Positions 6,659-12,592 of a DNA stretch of 12,592 nucleotides are shown here, one piece after another. The stretch is taken from positions 1-12,592 of the forward strand of contig NZ_CAKZHV010000010.1 of assembly GCF_936927845.1 (NCBI RefSeq). Direction: 5' to 3'. The position numbers and the translations under genes are program-made. How positions within the stretch are numbered: position 1 is the stretch's first letter; every line of letters begins with the position of its first letter. The notes under the pieces are model-generated. The model searched no databases, was not told where the DNA came from, and saw only the letters and a list, made by a program, of their open reading frames with translations. The DNA is from an uncultured Sphingomonas sp. (GTDB lineage Bacteria > Pseudomonadota > Alphaproteobacteria > Sphingomonadales > Sphingomonadaceae).

Positions 6659-7138
6659 ATGTCTTCCAACGCTCCCGACTCCACTGCTATCGTCCAACGC
6701 CGATTGGGATCGCTGCTGATCCAGTTCGCGCGCCGCTATCGCCGTCATCTCGACCGTGAGCTGACCGATCTGCCGGTGTCGCAGACCGGAGGGCTGGCGG
6801 TGATGATGCTCGGGCGGATGGATGATGGCGTGCGCCAGGGCGTGCTGGCCGAGAAGCTGGGGGTCGAGGCACCGACGATCGTGCCGCTGATCGACGATAT
6901 GGAGCGGGGCGGGCTGGTCCGGCGCGAGGTCGATCCCGCCGACCGCCGCGCGCGCAAGGTGCATTTGACCGAGGCGGGGCGCGACATGGCGGTGCTGGCC
7001 GAGGTGCGCGTGGCGCAGGTGCGCGAGGAGCTGTTCGACGGGATCGCCCCGTCGGACCTGCAAATCGCGCTGGACGTGCTGGAGCGGCTTCAGGCGCGGG
7101 TCGACGACCTGGAACGCCGCGACGATCCGGTGTGCTGA
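6659..7138 (+). CDS. MarR-family transcriptional regulator
   Basis: A 159-residue winged-helix protein of usual MarR length. The HTH region is QTGGLAVMMLGRMDDGVRQGVLAEKLGVEAPTIVPLIDDMERGGLV (about 42-87). The wing has the family signature DPADRRARKVHLTEAG, followed by C-terminal dimerisation helices. It is the first gene of the efflux operon, and its stop is overlapped by the next start. MarR proteins of this type usually repress adjacent pumps and release DNA on binding phenolic or aromatic acids, so that role is likely here. No Shine-Dalgarno sequence is visible before the ATG: the palindrome ends one base upstream. Translation may therefore be leaderless, with an AACTAT-like -10 (6651-6656) close to the start. 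Confidence 0.92.
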   Translation: MSSNAPDSTAIVQRRLGSLLIQFARRYRRHLDRELTDLPVSQTGGLAVMMLGRMDDGVRQGVLAEKLGVEAPTIVPLIDDMERGGLVRREVDPADRRARKVHLTEAGRDMAVLAEVRVAQVREELFDGIAPSDLQIALDVLERLQARVDDLERRDDPVC

Positions 7139-9153
7139 ACGGCTATCCGTCGGTCCGGGCGGCGATCTTCTCGGTAAACAGCTATATTGCGGCGATGCTG
7201 TCGCTGCTGATCGCGTTCGCCATCAGCCTGGACCGCCCCTTCTGGGCGCTCACCACCGTCTATATCACCAGTCAGCCGCTAAGCGGCGCGGTACGGTCCA
7301 AGGCGGTATACCGGCTGGTCGGCACGCTGGTCGGCGCGGTGGTGGCGGTGGCGCTGGTCCCCGCCTTTGTCGACATGCCGATGCTGCTGTCGCTGCTGCT
7401 GGCCGCTTGGGTCGGCGGGTGCCTGTTCGTGTCGCTGCTCGATCGGACGCCGCGTTCCTATATGTTTATGCTGAGCGGCTACACGGCGGCGATCATCGGC
7501 TTTTCCAGCGTCGCCGCGCCCGAGGTGGTGTTCACCATCGCCATATCGCGCGCGCAGGAGATCGGCATTGGCGTGCTGTGCGCGGCGGTGGTCCATGCGG
7601 TGGTCTTTCCCAGCAGCGTCACCGATGCGCTGGCGGGGCGGGTGGCGGCGATGATGGCGGACATGCGCGCCTGGATCAGCGACAGCATGGCCGAGGAAGC
7701 GCCCGCCCGGCTGGACCGCGAACGCCAGCGGTTGCTCACCGACCTGTCCGAGCTGCACGGGCTGGCGACGCATGTGCCGTTCGACACCGGCCCGGCGCGC
7801 TCGACCCGCGCATTGCTGGGCACGTTGCAGGACCGGATGGTGTCGGTCCTGCCGCTGATCACCGCGATCGAGGATCGCTGTCGCCAGCTGAGCGAGGCGG
7901 ACGCGCTGACCGGGGAGGTGCGCGTGTTGCTGGCCGATATCCGCGCCTGGATCGCCGCCCCGGACGAAGAAGCGCGCGCCGCGCTGCTCGAACGCTGTAC
8001 CGTGATGCTGGGAGGTGAGGGCGGCGGCGACTGGGCGGGGCTGTTGCGGATCAACCTGCTGGTGCGGCTGCGCGACCTGATCGTCTTGTGGGAGGCGACC
8101 GACCGGCTCGCGGCGCAGCTGGTCGCCCCCGACCGGGCGCGGGGCAAGGCGCTGGCGCCGCTGCTGAAGGAGCGGGTCGCGCGACCGCTGCACCGCGATT
8201 ACGGGTTGGCGCTGTCCTCTGGGCTGGCGGCGGTCGCGGCGATCCTGGGGTGCTGCCTGTTCTGGATCGCCACCGCCTGGCCCGACGGAGCGGGGGCCGC
8301 GACGATGGTGGCGATCATCTGTTGCGTGTTCGCGACGATGGACGATCCCGTGCCCGCACAGCGCAGCTTCCTGATCTGGACGCTGGTCGGCGTGCCGGTC
8401 GCTGCGGCCTATCTGTTCGTCGTCTTGCCGCAGAACCATGATTTCGTGACGCTGGCGCTTGCGCTGGCCCCGATGCTGCTGGTGGTGGGCGCGTTGATGA
8501 CGGTGCCGCGCTGGAGTGGCCGGATGATGCCGCTGATCCTGACCGTGCCGGGCAGCCTGTCGCTCGACAATCGCTTCAGCTTCGATGCGGCGCGGTTCCT
8601 GAACGCCACGGTCGGGTTGCTGGTGGCGGTGGTGATGGCGATCACCGCGACACGACTGCTGCGCTCGATCGCGGCGGGCACGGCGATCCACCGCATCCGC
8701 GTAGCGGGGTGGCGCGACCTCGCACGGCTGGCACGCGGCACCGACGCGCGCGAGGCGGCGGCGTGGCGCAGCCGGATGCTCGACCGCGCCGGGCTGGTCG
8801 CCGCGCGGCTGAGCGGGGCGGGGGCCGAGGATCGTGGACAGGCGCTGGCGGTGCTGGGCGAATTACGCGTGGGCATGAGCGTGATTGATCTGGAGCGGAT
8901 CGAACAGGATGCGGCGGGCCTCGACCTGTTGCGCCTGCGCGACGACATCGCCCGCCACTATCGCAACCGCGTCCGCCAGCCCGACAAACAGCCCGACGAA
9001 CTGCTGCGGCATGATCTGGACGCGGCGATCGGACGCGCTGCCACGTTGGAGGGGATTGCGGTGCGGCAGGAATTGCTGGCGGTGCTGACCGGATTGCGCC
9101 GCAATTTCTTTGGCGCCGCGCCCGCTTGGCGGCATTCGGGGATCGCGGCATGA
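7132..9153 (+). CDS. FUSC-family efflux permease (AaeB / fusaric acid resistance type)
   Basis: Inner-membrane component of a tripartite exporter, 673 residues. The N-terminal membrane bundle starts with SYIAAMLSLLIAFAISLDRPFWALTTVYITSQPLSGA and continues through about residue 165. A soluble helical domain follows (about 170-350). The second bundle (about 360-520) includes ATMVAIICCVFATMDDPVPAQ and RFLNATVGLLVAVVMAITATRLL, and a cytoplasmic tail ends the protein. The PFWALTTVYI and SKAVYRLVGTLVGA segments are typical of PF04632 proteins. The GTG start (7132-7134) overlaps the marR stop by 7 bases and puts the first helix at the usual place. A downstream ATG (7195) would cut that helix. The substrate is probably an aromatic or other weak acid, by family analogy only. 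Confidence 0.92.
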   Translation: MLNGYPSVRAAIFSVNSYIAAMLSLLIAFAISLDRPFWALTTVYITSQPLSGAVRSKAVYRLVGTLVGAVVAVALVPAFVDMPMLLSLLLAAWVGGCLFVSLLDRTPRSYMFMLSGYTAAIIGFSSVAAPEVVFTIAISRAQEIGIGVLCAAVVHAVVFPSSVTDALAGRVAAMMADMRAWISDSMAEEAPARLDRERQRLLTDLSELHGLATHVPFDTGPARSTRALLGTLQDRMVSVLPLITAIEDRCRQLSEADALTGEVRVLLADIRAWIAAPDEEARAALLERCTVMLGGEGGGDWAGLLRINLLVRLRDLIVLWEATDRLAAQLVAPDRARGKALAPLLKERVARPLHRDYGLALSSGLAAVAAILGCCLFWIATAWPDGAGAATMVAIICCVFATMDDPVPAQRSFLIWTLVGVPVAAAYLFVVLPQNHDFVTLALALAPMLLVVGALMTVPRWSGRMMPLILTVPGSLSLDNRFSFDAARFLNATVGLLVAVVMAITATRLLRSIAAGTAIHRIRVAGWRDLARLARGTDAREAAAWRSRMLDRAGLVAARLSGAGAEDRGQALAVLGELRVGMSVIDLERIEQDAAGLDLLRLRDDIARHYRNRVRQPDKQPDELLRHDLDAAIGRAATLEGIAVRQELLAVLTGLRRNFFGAAPAWRHSGIAA

Positions 9154-9383
9154 TGCGCGAAATCGCCATTGCCGGGGTCTTTGTCCACCCGCTGCTGATC
9201 GCCGCGATCATCGCCTTTCCGCTAGCGGAGGCGATCGCCTGGCTGCTCGGGCGGGCCGACCTGTATCACTTCGTCTGGCATCGCGGCCTGTTCGACATCG
9301 CCATGACCGCCATCCTGTGGTGCGGCATTGCCAGCATCATGGCGGGCACCTCCCCCTTTTCCCTGTTGCAATGGCCCCTATGA
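9150..9383 (+). CDS. DUF1656 (AaeX-like) small membrane protein
   Basis: A 77-residue hydrophobic protein with two predicted membrane helices: VFVHPLLIAAIIAFPLAEAIAWLL and the C-terminal LFDIAMTAILWCGIASIMAG. Between them, the YHFVWHRGLFDIA segment is the conserved DUF1656 signature. Such proteins sit between FUSC permease and HlyD adaptor genes in many operons, as AaeX does in aaeXAB; their exact function is not established. The ATG at 9150 overlaps the permease stop (ATGA), and a second in-frame ATG follows at 9153. A longer frame to 9126 exists but lies inside the permease gene. Its stop overlaps the adaptor start. Confidence 0.9.
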   Translation: MMREIAIAGVFVHPLLIAAIIAFPLAEAIAWLLGRADLYHFVWHRGLFDIAMTAILWCGIASIMAGTSPFSLLQWPL

Positions 9384-10273
9384 ACCGGCTTCTCATCCTT
9401 CGCGTCACGGTCACCTTGCTTTTGGTGGTCGCCGCCATCCTGCTCTGCCATGCGTTGTGGCAGCGTTACGAGCAGGCCCCCTGGACCCGCGACGGGCGCG
9501 TCCAGGCCGATATCGTCCAGATCGCCCCCGACGTCGCCGGGCCGATCGCACGTGTGTTCGTGAAGGATGACCAGCAGGTGACGGTGGGCACCCCCCTGTT
9601 CGAGATCGACCAGAAACGCTTCCGCCTGGCGGTGGCGCGGGCCGAGGCGGCGCTGGCCGCGCAAACGACGCAGGCGGCACAGGCCCGGCGCGAACTGGCC
9701 CGCGACCGTGCACTCGGCGAGCTGGTCGCGGCCGAGCAGCGCGAACAGTCGCTCGACAAGCTCGAACGGCTGGAAAGCGCGGTGGCGGAGGCGCGGGTGG
9801 CGCTGGACAGCGCGCGGCTCGACCTGCAACGCTCGGTGGTGCGATCCGCGGTCGACGGCACGGTCAGCAATTTCGACTTGCGCCCCGGCGACTATGCAGT
9901 GGCGGGCCATGCGGTGCTGGCGATCGTCGACAAGGCCTCGCTGCGCATCACCGCCTATTTCGAGGAGACGAAGCTGCCGCGCGTCCATGTCGGCGATCCG
10001 GTTCGTGCGCGGCTGATGGGCGAACAGGGCTATATCCTCGGCCATGTGACCAGCATCGCCAGCGGCATCGAGGATCGCGAGCGGCGGGCGGGCGCGAACA
10101 TGCTGGCCGACGTCAACCCGACCTTCACCTGGGTCCGGCTGGCGCAGCGCATTCCGGTGCGCGTCGCGATCGACCGGGTGCCGCGCGGGCTGGCGCTGAT
10201 CGCCGGGCGTACCGCGACGGTCGAGGTGATGCCACGGGCCGATCAGCCGTCGGTGGCGGGAGCGGCCCAGTGA
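9380..10273 (+). CDS. HlyD-family periplasmic adaptor (membrane fusion protein, AaeA/EmrA-like)
   Basis: Links the inner-membrane pump to the outer-membrane channel, 297 residues. The single N-terminal anchor is residues 5-25 (LILRVTVTLLLVVAAILLCHA). The first half-lipoyl segment is RVQADIVQIAPDVAGPIARV...GTPLFEID. A charged alpha-helical hairpin follows at about 75-155 (LAVARAEAALAAQTTQAAQA, EQREQSLDKLERLESAVAEA). The second lipoyl half is SAVDGTVSNFDLRPGDYAVAG, and the beta-barrel domain includes AYFEETKLPRVHVGDPVRAR. ATG 9380 overlaps the DUF1656 stop (ATGA). An in-frame ATG at 9371 would add three residues. There is no clear ribosome site, so translational coupling is likely. It may also serve the stand-alone FUSC protein at 4673-6550. 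Confidence 0.93.
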   Translation: MNRLLILRVTVTLLLVVAAILLCHALWQRYEQAPWTRDGRVQADIVQIAPDVAGPIARVFVKDDQQVTVGTPLFEIDQKRFRLAVARAEAALAAQTTQAAQARRELARDRALGELVAAEQREQSLDKLERLESAVAEARVALDSARLDLQRSVVRSAVDGTVSNFDLRPGDYAVAGHAVLAIVDKASLRITAYFEETKLPRVHVGDPVRARLMGEQGYILGHVTSIASGIEDRERRAGANMLADVNPTFTWVRLAQRIPVRVAIDRVPRGLALIAGRTATVEVMPRADQPSVAGAAQ

Positions 10274-11688
10274 GGAGCCTCTTGCGTTCGATACCGCTGG
10301 CCTCCCTGCTGCTGGCGGGGTGCACCACGGTCGGCCCCGACTATGTCCGCCCCGACAAGGCGGTGATCGCCAGGCCCTCCGCCACCGGCAGCTTCGTCGG
10401 CTCGAACGAGCGGGCCTTCGCCCCCGGCCCGATGCCCGATCACTGGTGGAAGCTGTATGACGATCCCCGGCTGGATGCGCTGATCGAGCAGGGGATGCGC
10501 AACAACACTGACCTGCGCGTGGCGGTGGCTAATCTGGCCCGAGCCCGCGCCGCGCTAGACCGGACCGAGGACGGGCGAAGCGTTCAAACCGATATCCAGG
10601 CATCGCCCGGGATCGCGCGCCCCTCGCCCGAGGGCGAGTTAATGCCCAACACCAATTTCCCGCCCTTCCTCCTCTATTCGGCGGGGCTGGGCGTATCCTA
10701 TCAGCTCGACCTGTTCGGACAGGTACGCCGCGCGGTCGAGGCGGCCGGGGCCGATCTGGCAGCGGTGCAGGCGGCGCAGGACAATGTCCGCGTCACCGTC
10801 GCAGCGGGGATCGTCAGCGCCTATGTCGAGGCCTGTTCGGCGGGCGAGGATCTGGAGGTCGCCGACCATGCGCTGGCGGTGCAACAGCAGGAATCGACGT
10901 CGACTGGACGGATGATCCGCGCCGGACGTGGCATCCCGACCGAACTGACCCGCTCCCGCGCGCAGGAGGCGCAGGTACGCGCCGCGATCCCCGGCATGGT
11001 CGCGGCGCGGCAGGTCGCGCTCTATCGGCTGGCGACGCTGACCGGCCGTCCCCCGGCGGAGTTCGACCGCGACGTGGCGACCTGTCACGAGATACCGCGT
11101 GTGACGCGGCCGATCCCGGTCGGCGACGGCGCCGCGCTGTTGCAGCGGCGGCCGGACGTGCGGGGGGCGGAATGGGAATTGCGCGCCGCGACCGCGCGGA
11201 TCGGGGTGACGACCGCCAATCTTTATCCGCAGGTCAACCTGGGCGCATCGGTCGGCTCGACCGGCTTGGACAGCCATGTCCTGTCGGGCGACACGCTGAA
11301 GTTCTCGCTCGGCCCCCTAATCTCGTGGCAATTCCCCAATCGACGGCGGGTGCGCGCCTCGATCGCCGATGCGCAGGCTCAGGCCGACGCCGCCTATGCC
11401 CGGTTCGACGGCACCGTGCTGACTGCGCTGCGCGAGGTGGAGAGCGCGCTCACCGTCTATGCCCGCGACCTCGATTCCCACGCCGCGCTGGTCGAGGCGC
11501 AGCAGCAGACGGCGCGCGCGGCAAGCGATGCGGACACGTTGTATCGGCGCGGGCGCACCGGTTTCCTCCCCCGGCTGGATGCGCAGCGCTCGATCGTCGC
11601 GGCCGACCGTGCCGTGTCGCAGTCCAAGGCGCGGCTGGCGGCCGATCAGGTGCGGCTATTTCTGGCGCTGGGTGGTGGATGGGGGTGA
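10270..11688 (+). CDS. NodT-type RND/FUSC outer-membrane efflux lipoprotein
   Basis: A TolC/OprM-like channel, 472 residues, usual length for NodT-family proteins. The signal peptide MRSLLRSIPLASLLLAGC has the lipobox LLAG|C with Cys18 as lipidation site, followed by the family's TTVGPDYVRPD. Two OEP repeats are visible: the first from WWKLYDDPRLDALIEQGM through VTVAAGIVSAYVEACSAGEDL, the second from LLQRRPDVRGAEWELRAATA, NLYPQVNLGASVG and LISWQFPNRRRVRASIADAQ to LFLALGGGWG. The GTG start (10270-10272) overlaps the adaptor stop (GTGA), and GGGAG lies 7 bases upstream. It is the last gene of the efflux operon and completes a path across the envelope. Confidence 0.94.
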   Translation: MRSLLRSIPLASLLLAGCTTVGPDYVRPDKAVIARPSATGSFVGSNERAFAPGPMPDHWWKLYDDPRLDALIEQGMRNNTDLRVAVANLARARAALDRTEDGRSVQTDIQASPGIARPSPEGELMPNTNFPPFLLYSAGLGVSYQLDLFGQVRRAVEAAGADLAAVQAAQDNVRVTVAAGIVSAYVEACSAGEDLEVADHALAVQQQESTSTGRMIRAGRGIPTELTRSRAQEAQVRAAIPGMVAARQVALYRLATLTGRPPAEFDRDVATCHEIPRVTRPIPVGDGAALLQRRPDVRGAEWELRAATARIGVTTANLYPQVNLGASVGSTGLDSHVLSGDTLKFSLGPLISWQFPNRRRVRASIADAQAQADAAYARFDGTVLTALREVESALTVYARDLDSHAALVEAQQQTARAASDADTLYRRGRTGFLPRLDAQRSIVAADRAVSQSKARLAADQVRLFLALGGGWG

Positions 11689-11815
11689 TGCGGCGAGTGG
11701 ACGTTCCACCTGTATTTAGCCCCTCCGAACGTGCTTTTGAACAGGTGCTTTCCGCCCACTTCACAAAAGCAATCCCAATGAATGCTCCTCCCGATGGCAC
11801 TTCTTGGTTGGGAAT
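11689..11815. other. Intergenic stretch after the NodT gene
   Basis: No gene is supported. Two long-loop inverted repeats occur: CACCTGT (11708-11714) with ACAGGTG (11741-11747), and GCTTTTG (11733-11739) with CAAAAGC (11764-11770). Neither has a compact loop followed by a T-run, so no intrinsic terminator can be called. The sequence is less GC-rich than the operon. Confidence 0.4.
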
Positions 11816-11962
11816 TTAATGCCCCAGTAGCCACTCCATGGCGGGAGCTCGATCATCGAACAGTCCGTAAGATGGTGCCGCTCGCCGCGCTTGCAGCTTG
11901 AGCAAGCCGGAGGCCAATACAACGGCAATCCGGCGTGATCCGATTTGCGGATCGTTCGCCAT
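11816..11962 (-). CDS. Small hypothetical protein (48 aa), next to IS3 end
   Basis: Minus-strand frame beginning MANDPQIGSRRIAVVLASG and ending in MEWLLGH. Its composition (amphipathic LLKLQARRAA, few rare residues) looks coding, unlike the surrounding shadow frames. Its ATG lies only 11 bases from the IS3 terminus at 11974, and the frame stays open to that terminus (codons for LTQ precede the Met). It may therefore be a whole small gene or the C-terminal tail of a longer gene cut by the IS3 insertion. No Shine-Dalgarno sequence is evident. I do not recognise the family with confidence. Confidence 0.4.
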   Translation of the reverse strand: MANDPQIGSRRIAVVLASGLLKLQARRAAPSYGLFDDRAPAMEWLLGH

Positions 11963-11973
11963 CTGCGTCAGGC

Positions 11974-12319
11974 TGACGTGCTCCCCAAAGCTCTACCAGT
12001 TATAACTGGAGTCCGGGGTTGGTATGGTGCCCCTCGGGGCGGGGTTGCGCAACCCGCCTGGCAGGATCGGCGGGCGTCAGCCCGCCAACACCACTATGCG
12101 GCCGCACATGGTTGTAGTCGTCGCGCCAGAGCCTCAGCACCGAGCGGGCATGGCCGAGCGACACGAACAGCGTCTCGTTGAGGCACTCGTCGCGCAGGCG
12201 GCCGTTGAAGCTCTCGACGTAGCCGTTCTGGTGCGGCTTGGCCGGCGCGATGTAGTGCCACTCGATAGGGCGCTCCTGCGTCCATCTCAGGATCGCCAGG
12301 CTGGTCAGCTCGGTGCCGT
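11974..12319 (-). mobile_element. IS3-family element, 3' remnant (right)
   Basis: Inverted relative to the left IS3 remnant. It starts at the terminus TGACGTGCTCCCCA (11974-11987), the perfect reverse complement of the left remnant's end. It contains the C-terminal part of OrfB and is cut at 12319/12320 by IS110 at the same codons as the left one. The DNA differs clearly from the left remnant beyond the conserved motifs, so this is a second, related IS3 element. Confidence 0.75.
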
Positions 12320-12326
12320 AGCACAT
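12000..12326 (-). pseudogene. IS3-family transposase OrfB, C-terminal fragment (second, divergent type)
   Basis: A 108-residue frame with rve-domain motifs: GTELTS, EWHYIAPAKP, QNGYVESFNGRLRDECLNE and VRPHSGVGG. As in the left copy, the frame begins MCYGTEL because the IS110 end supplies an ATG and removes the Asp of the DNGTEL motif. The final catalytic Glu (residue 38) remains. The C-terminal tail (RRVAQPRPEGHHTNPGLQL) is unrelated to the left fragment's tail. Without the first two catalytic acids it cannot be an active transposase. Confidence 0.87.
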
Positions 12327-12471
12327 TGGGAAGCGCTGGTTCGGGAGCCGCTATGGCCCTGATGAAGACAAGGCCGCGTAGCGGCCGCAGACTTCATCAG
12401 GGCAAGCCATGGCCGGTCAGCAGGTATCTAAAGTGAGGTTGTCGAGACAACACTTTGGAGGCCGACCGACC
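12320..12471 (+). ncRNA. IS110 left-end non-coding region, candidate bridge RNA (right copy)
   Basis: Same architecture as 122-273: the 48-base hairpin at 12356-12403 and the interrupted hairpin at 12430-12456, which ends against the GGAGG ribosome site (12457-12461) of the transposase. Both hairpins keep their pairing in the two copies although the copies differ at several bases, which suggests the structure is maintained. Identification as a bridge RNA rests on family knowledge of IS110 left ends. Confidence 0.45.
12356..12403. repeat. 48-base near-perfect hairpin in IS110 left end (right copy)
   Basis: Arms GCCCTGATGAAG (12356-12367) and CTTCATCAGGGC (12392-12403) enclose the inner stem GGCCGC-GTA-GCGGCC. 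The only difference from the left copy lies outside the paired bases. Confidence 0.8.
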
Positions 12472-12592
12472 ATGACCAAGCTCACCTCTACGCCTGCCGG
12501 CGCCGTGCTGGTAGCCATCGACATGTCCAAGAGCCGACAGGAGGTTCTCATCGAGCGACCGGAAGGCGGCCGGCGCCGGCGGATGACCGTCA
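12472..12592 (+). CDS. IS110-family transposase, N-terminal fragment (runs off the window)
   Basis: The ATG at 12472 is preceded by GGAGG with 10-base spacing. Forty codons are visible, including VAIDMSKSRQEVLIERPEGG, whose Asp17 is the expected first acid of the DEDD catalytic set. The visible protein is the same as in the left copy; the nucleotide differences in this part (equivalent to 56, 71, 77) appear silent. The remainder is outside the window. Confidence 0.85.
   Translation, partial: MTKLTSTPAGAVLVAIDMSKSRQEVLIERPEGGRRRRMTV

Larger units (their letters stand above)
12320..12592 (+). mobile_element. IS110-family element, 5' (left-end) part, right copy
   Basis: Inverted counterpart of 1-273 with 7 differences over the shared 274 bases. 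It contains the left-end non-coding region and the first 121 bases of the transposase reading out of the window. The junction with IS3 lies at about 12319/12320; the exact base is ambiguous by one or two positions because the flank and the element end share bases. Confidence 0.85.

Noticed and set aside
7279..8691. 470-codon open frame on the minus strand opposite the FUSC permease
   Set aside because: The composition (runs of RR, HH, QQ) is a shadow of the permease's codon bias, and the forward frame has clear membrane segments and family motifs.
11733..11770. GCTTTTG / CAAAAGC inverted repeat as a terminator for the efflux operon
   Set aside because: The loop is 24 bases and there is no adjacent T-run, so it is too weak to call.
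1..12592. tRNA, rRNA or CRISPR array
   Set aside because: No tRNA-like cloverleaf with CCA-type end, rRNA core sequence or regularly spaced repeat set was noticed by eye. The only long repeats are the inverted IS110 ends.

Overview
The window is GC-rich throughout the cargo, with strongly GC-biased third codon positions. The gene set (MarR, FUSC, DUF1656, HlyD and NodT pump operon; LldR, LldD and Dld lactate operon; IS110 and IS3 elements) suggests a proteobacterium, most likely an alphaproteobacterium of the Sphingomonadales type. That placement is an inference from gene content and style; there is no rRNA or other marker gene.

Layout. Positions 1-273 and 12320-12592 are two inverted, about 97% identical copies of the 5' end of an IS110-family element. 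Each holds the first 40 codons of a DEDD transposase reading outward and a 152-base non-coding left end with a large hairpin. Each IS110 end abuts a truncated IS3-family transposase reading inward (274-604 and 11974-12319). The two IS3 elements are different from each other, yet both are cut at the same conserved codons, those around the second catalytic Asp of the DDE triad. The inner ends of both IS3 elements carry the same 14-base terminus, so the cargo 605-11973 sits between inverted IS ends as in a composite transposon.

Cargo, minus strand: a 6.55-to-0.94 kb block containing a stand-alone FUSC membrane protein, then lldR (GntR/FadR-type regulator), lldD (L-lactate dehydrogenase, FMN) and dld (respiratory D-lactate dehydrogenase, FAD). 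The last three overlap by 4 bases at each junction and follow a TGGT-N3-ACCA operator. Together they oxidise both lactate enantiomers to pyruvate and pass electrons to the quinone pool. No lactate permease is present.

Cargo, plus strand, 6.66 to 11.69 kb: marR, a second FUSC permease, a DUF1656 (AaeX-like) membrane peptide, an HlyD-type periplasmic adaptor and a NodT-type outer-membrane lipoprotein. Every junction overlaps by 4-7 bases. This is a complete tripartite efflux system of the AaeXAB / fusaric-acid-resistance type, expected to export aromatic carboxylic acids or similar compounds under MarR control. The marR start faces the first FUSC gene across a short region holding an imperfect palindrome, so one MarR protein may control both FUSC proteins.

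The strongest candidate for something new is at the edges: an IS110 element apparently targeting the DNA that encodes the catalytic core of IS3 transposases, with a candidate bridge-RNA region in its left end. The rest is recognisable metabolism and efflux in a compact arrangement. The window's two ends share exactly 55 identical inverted bases before the first mismatch, which suggests it is a whole assembly contig that stopped in the repeat.
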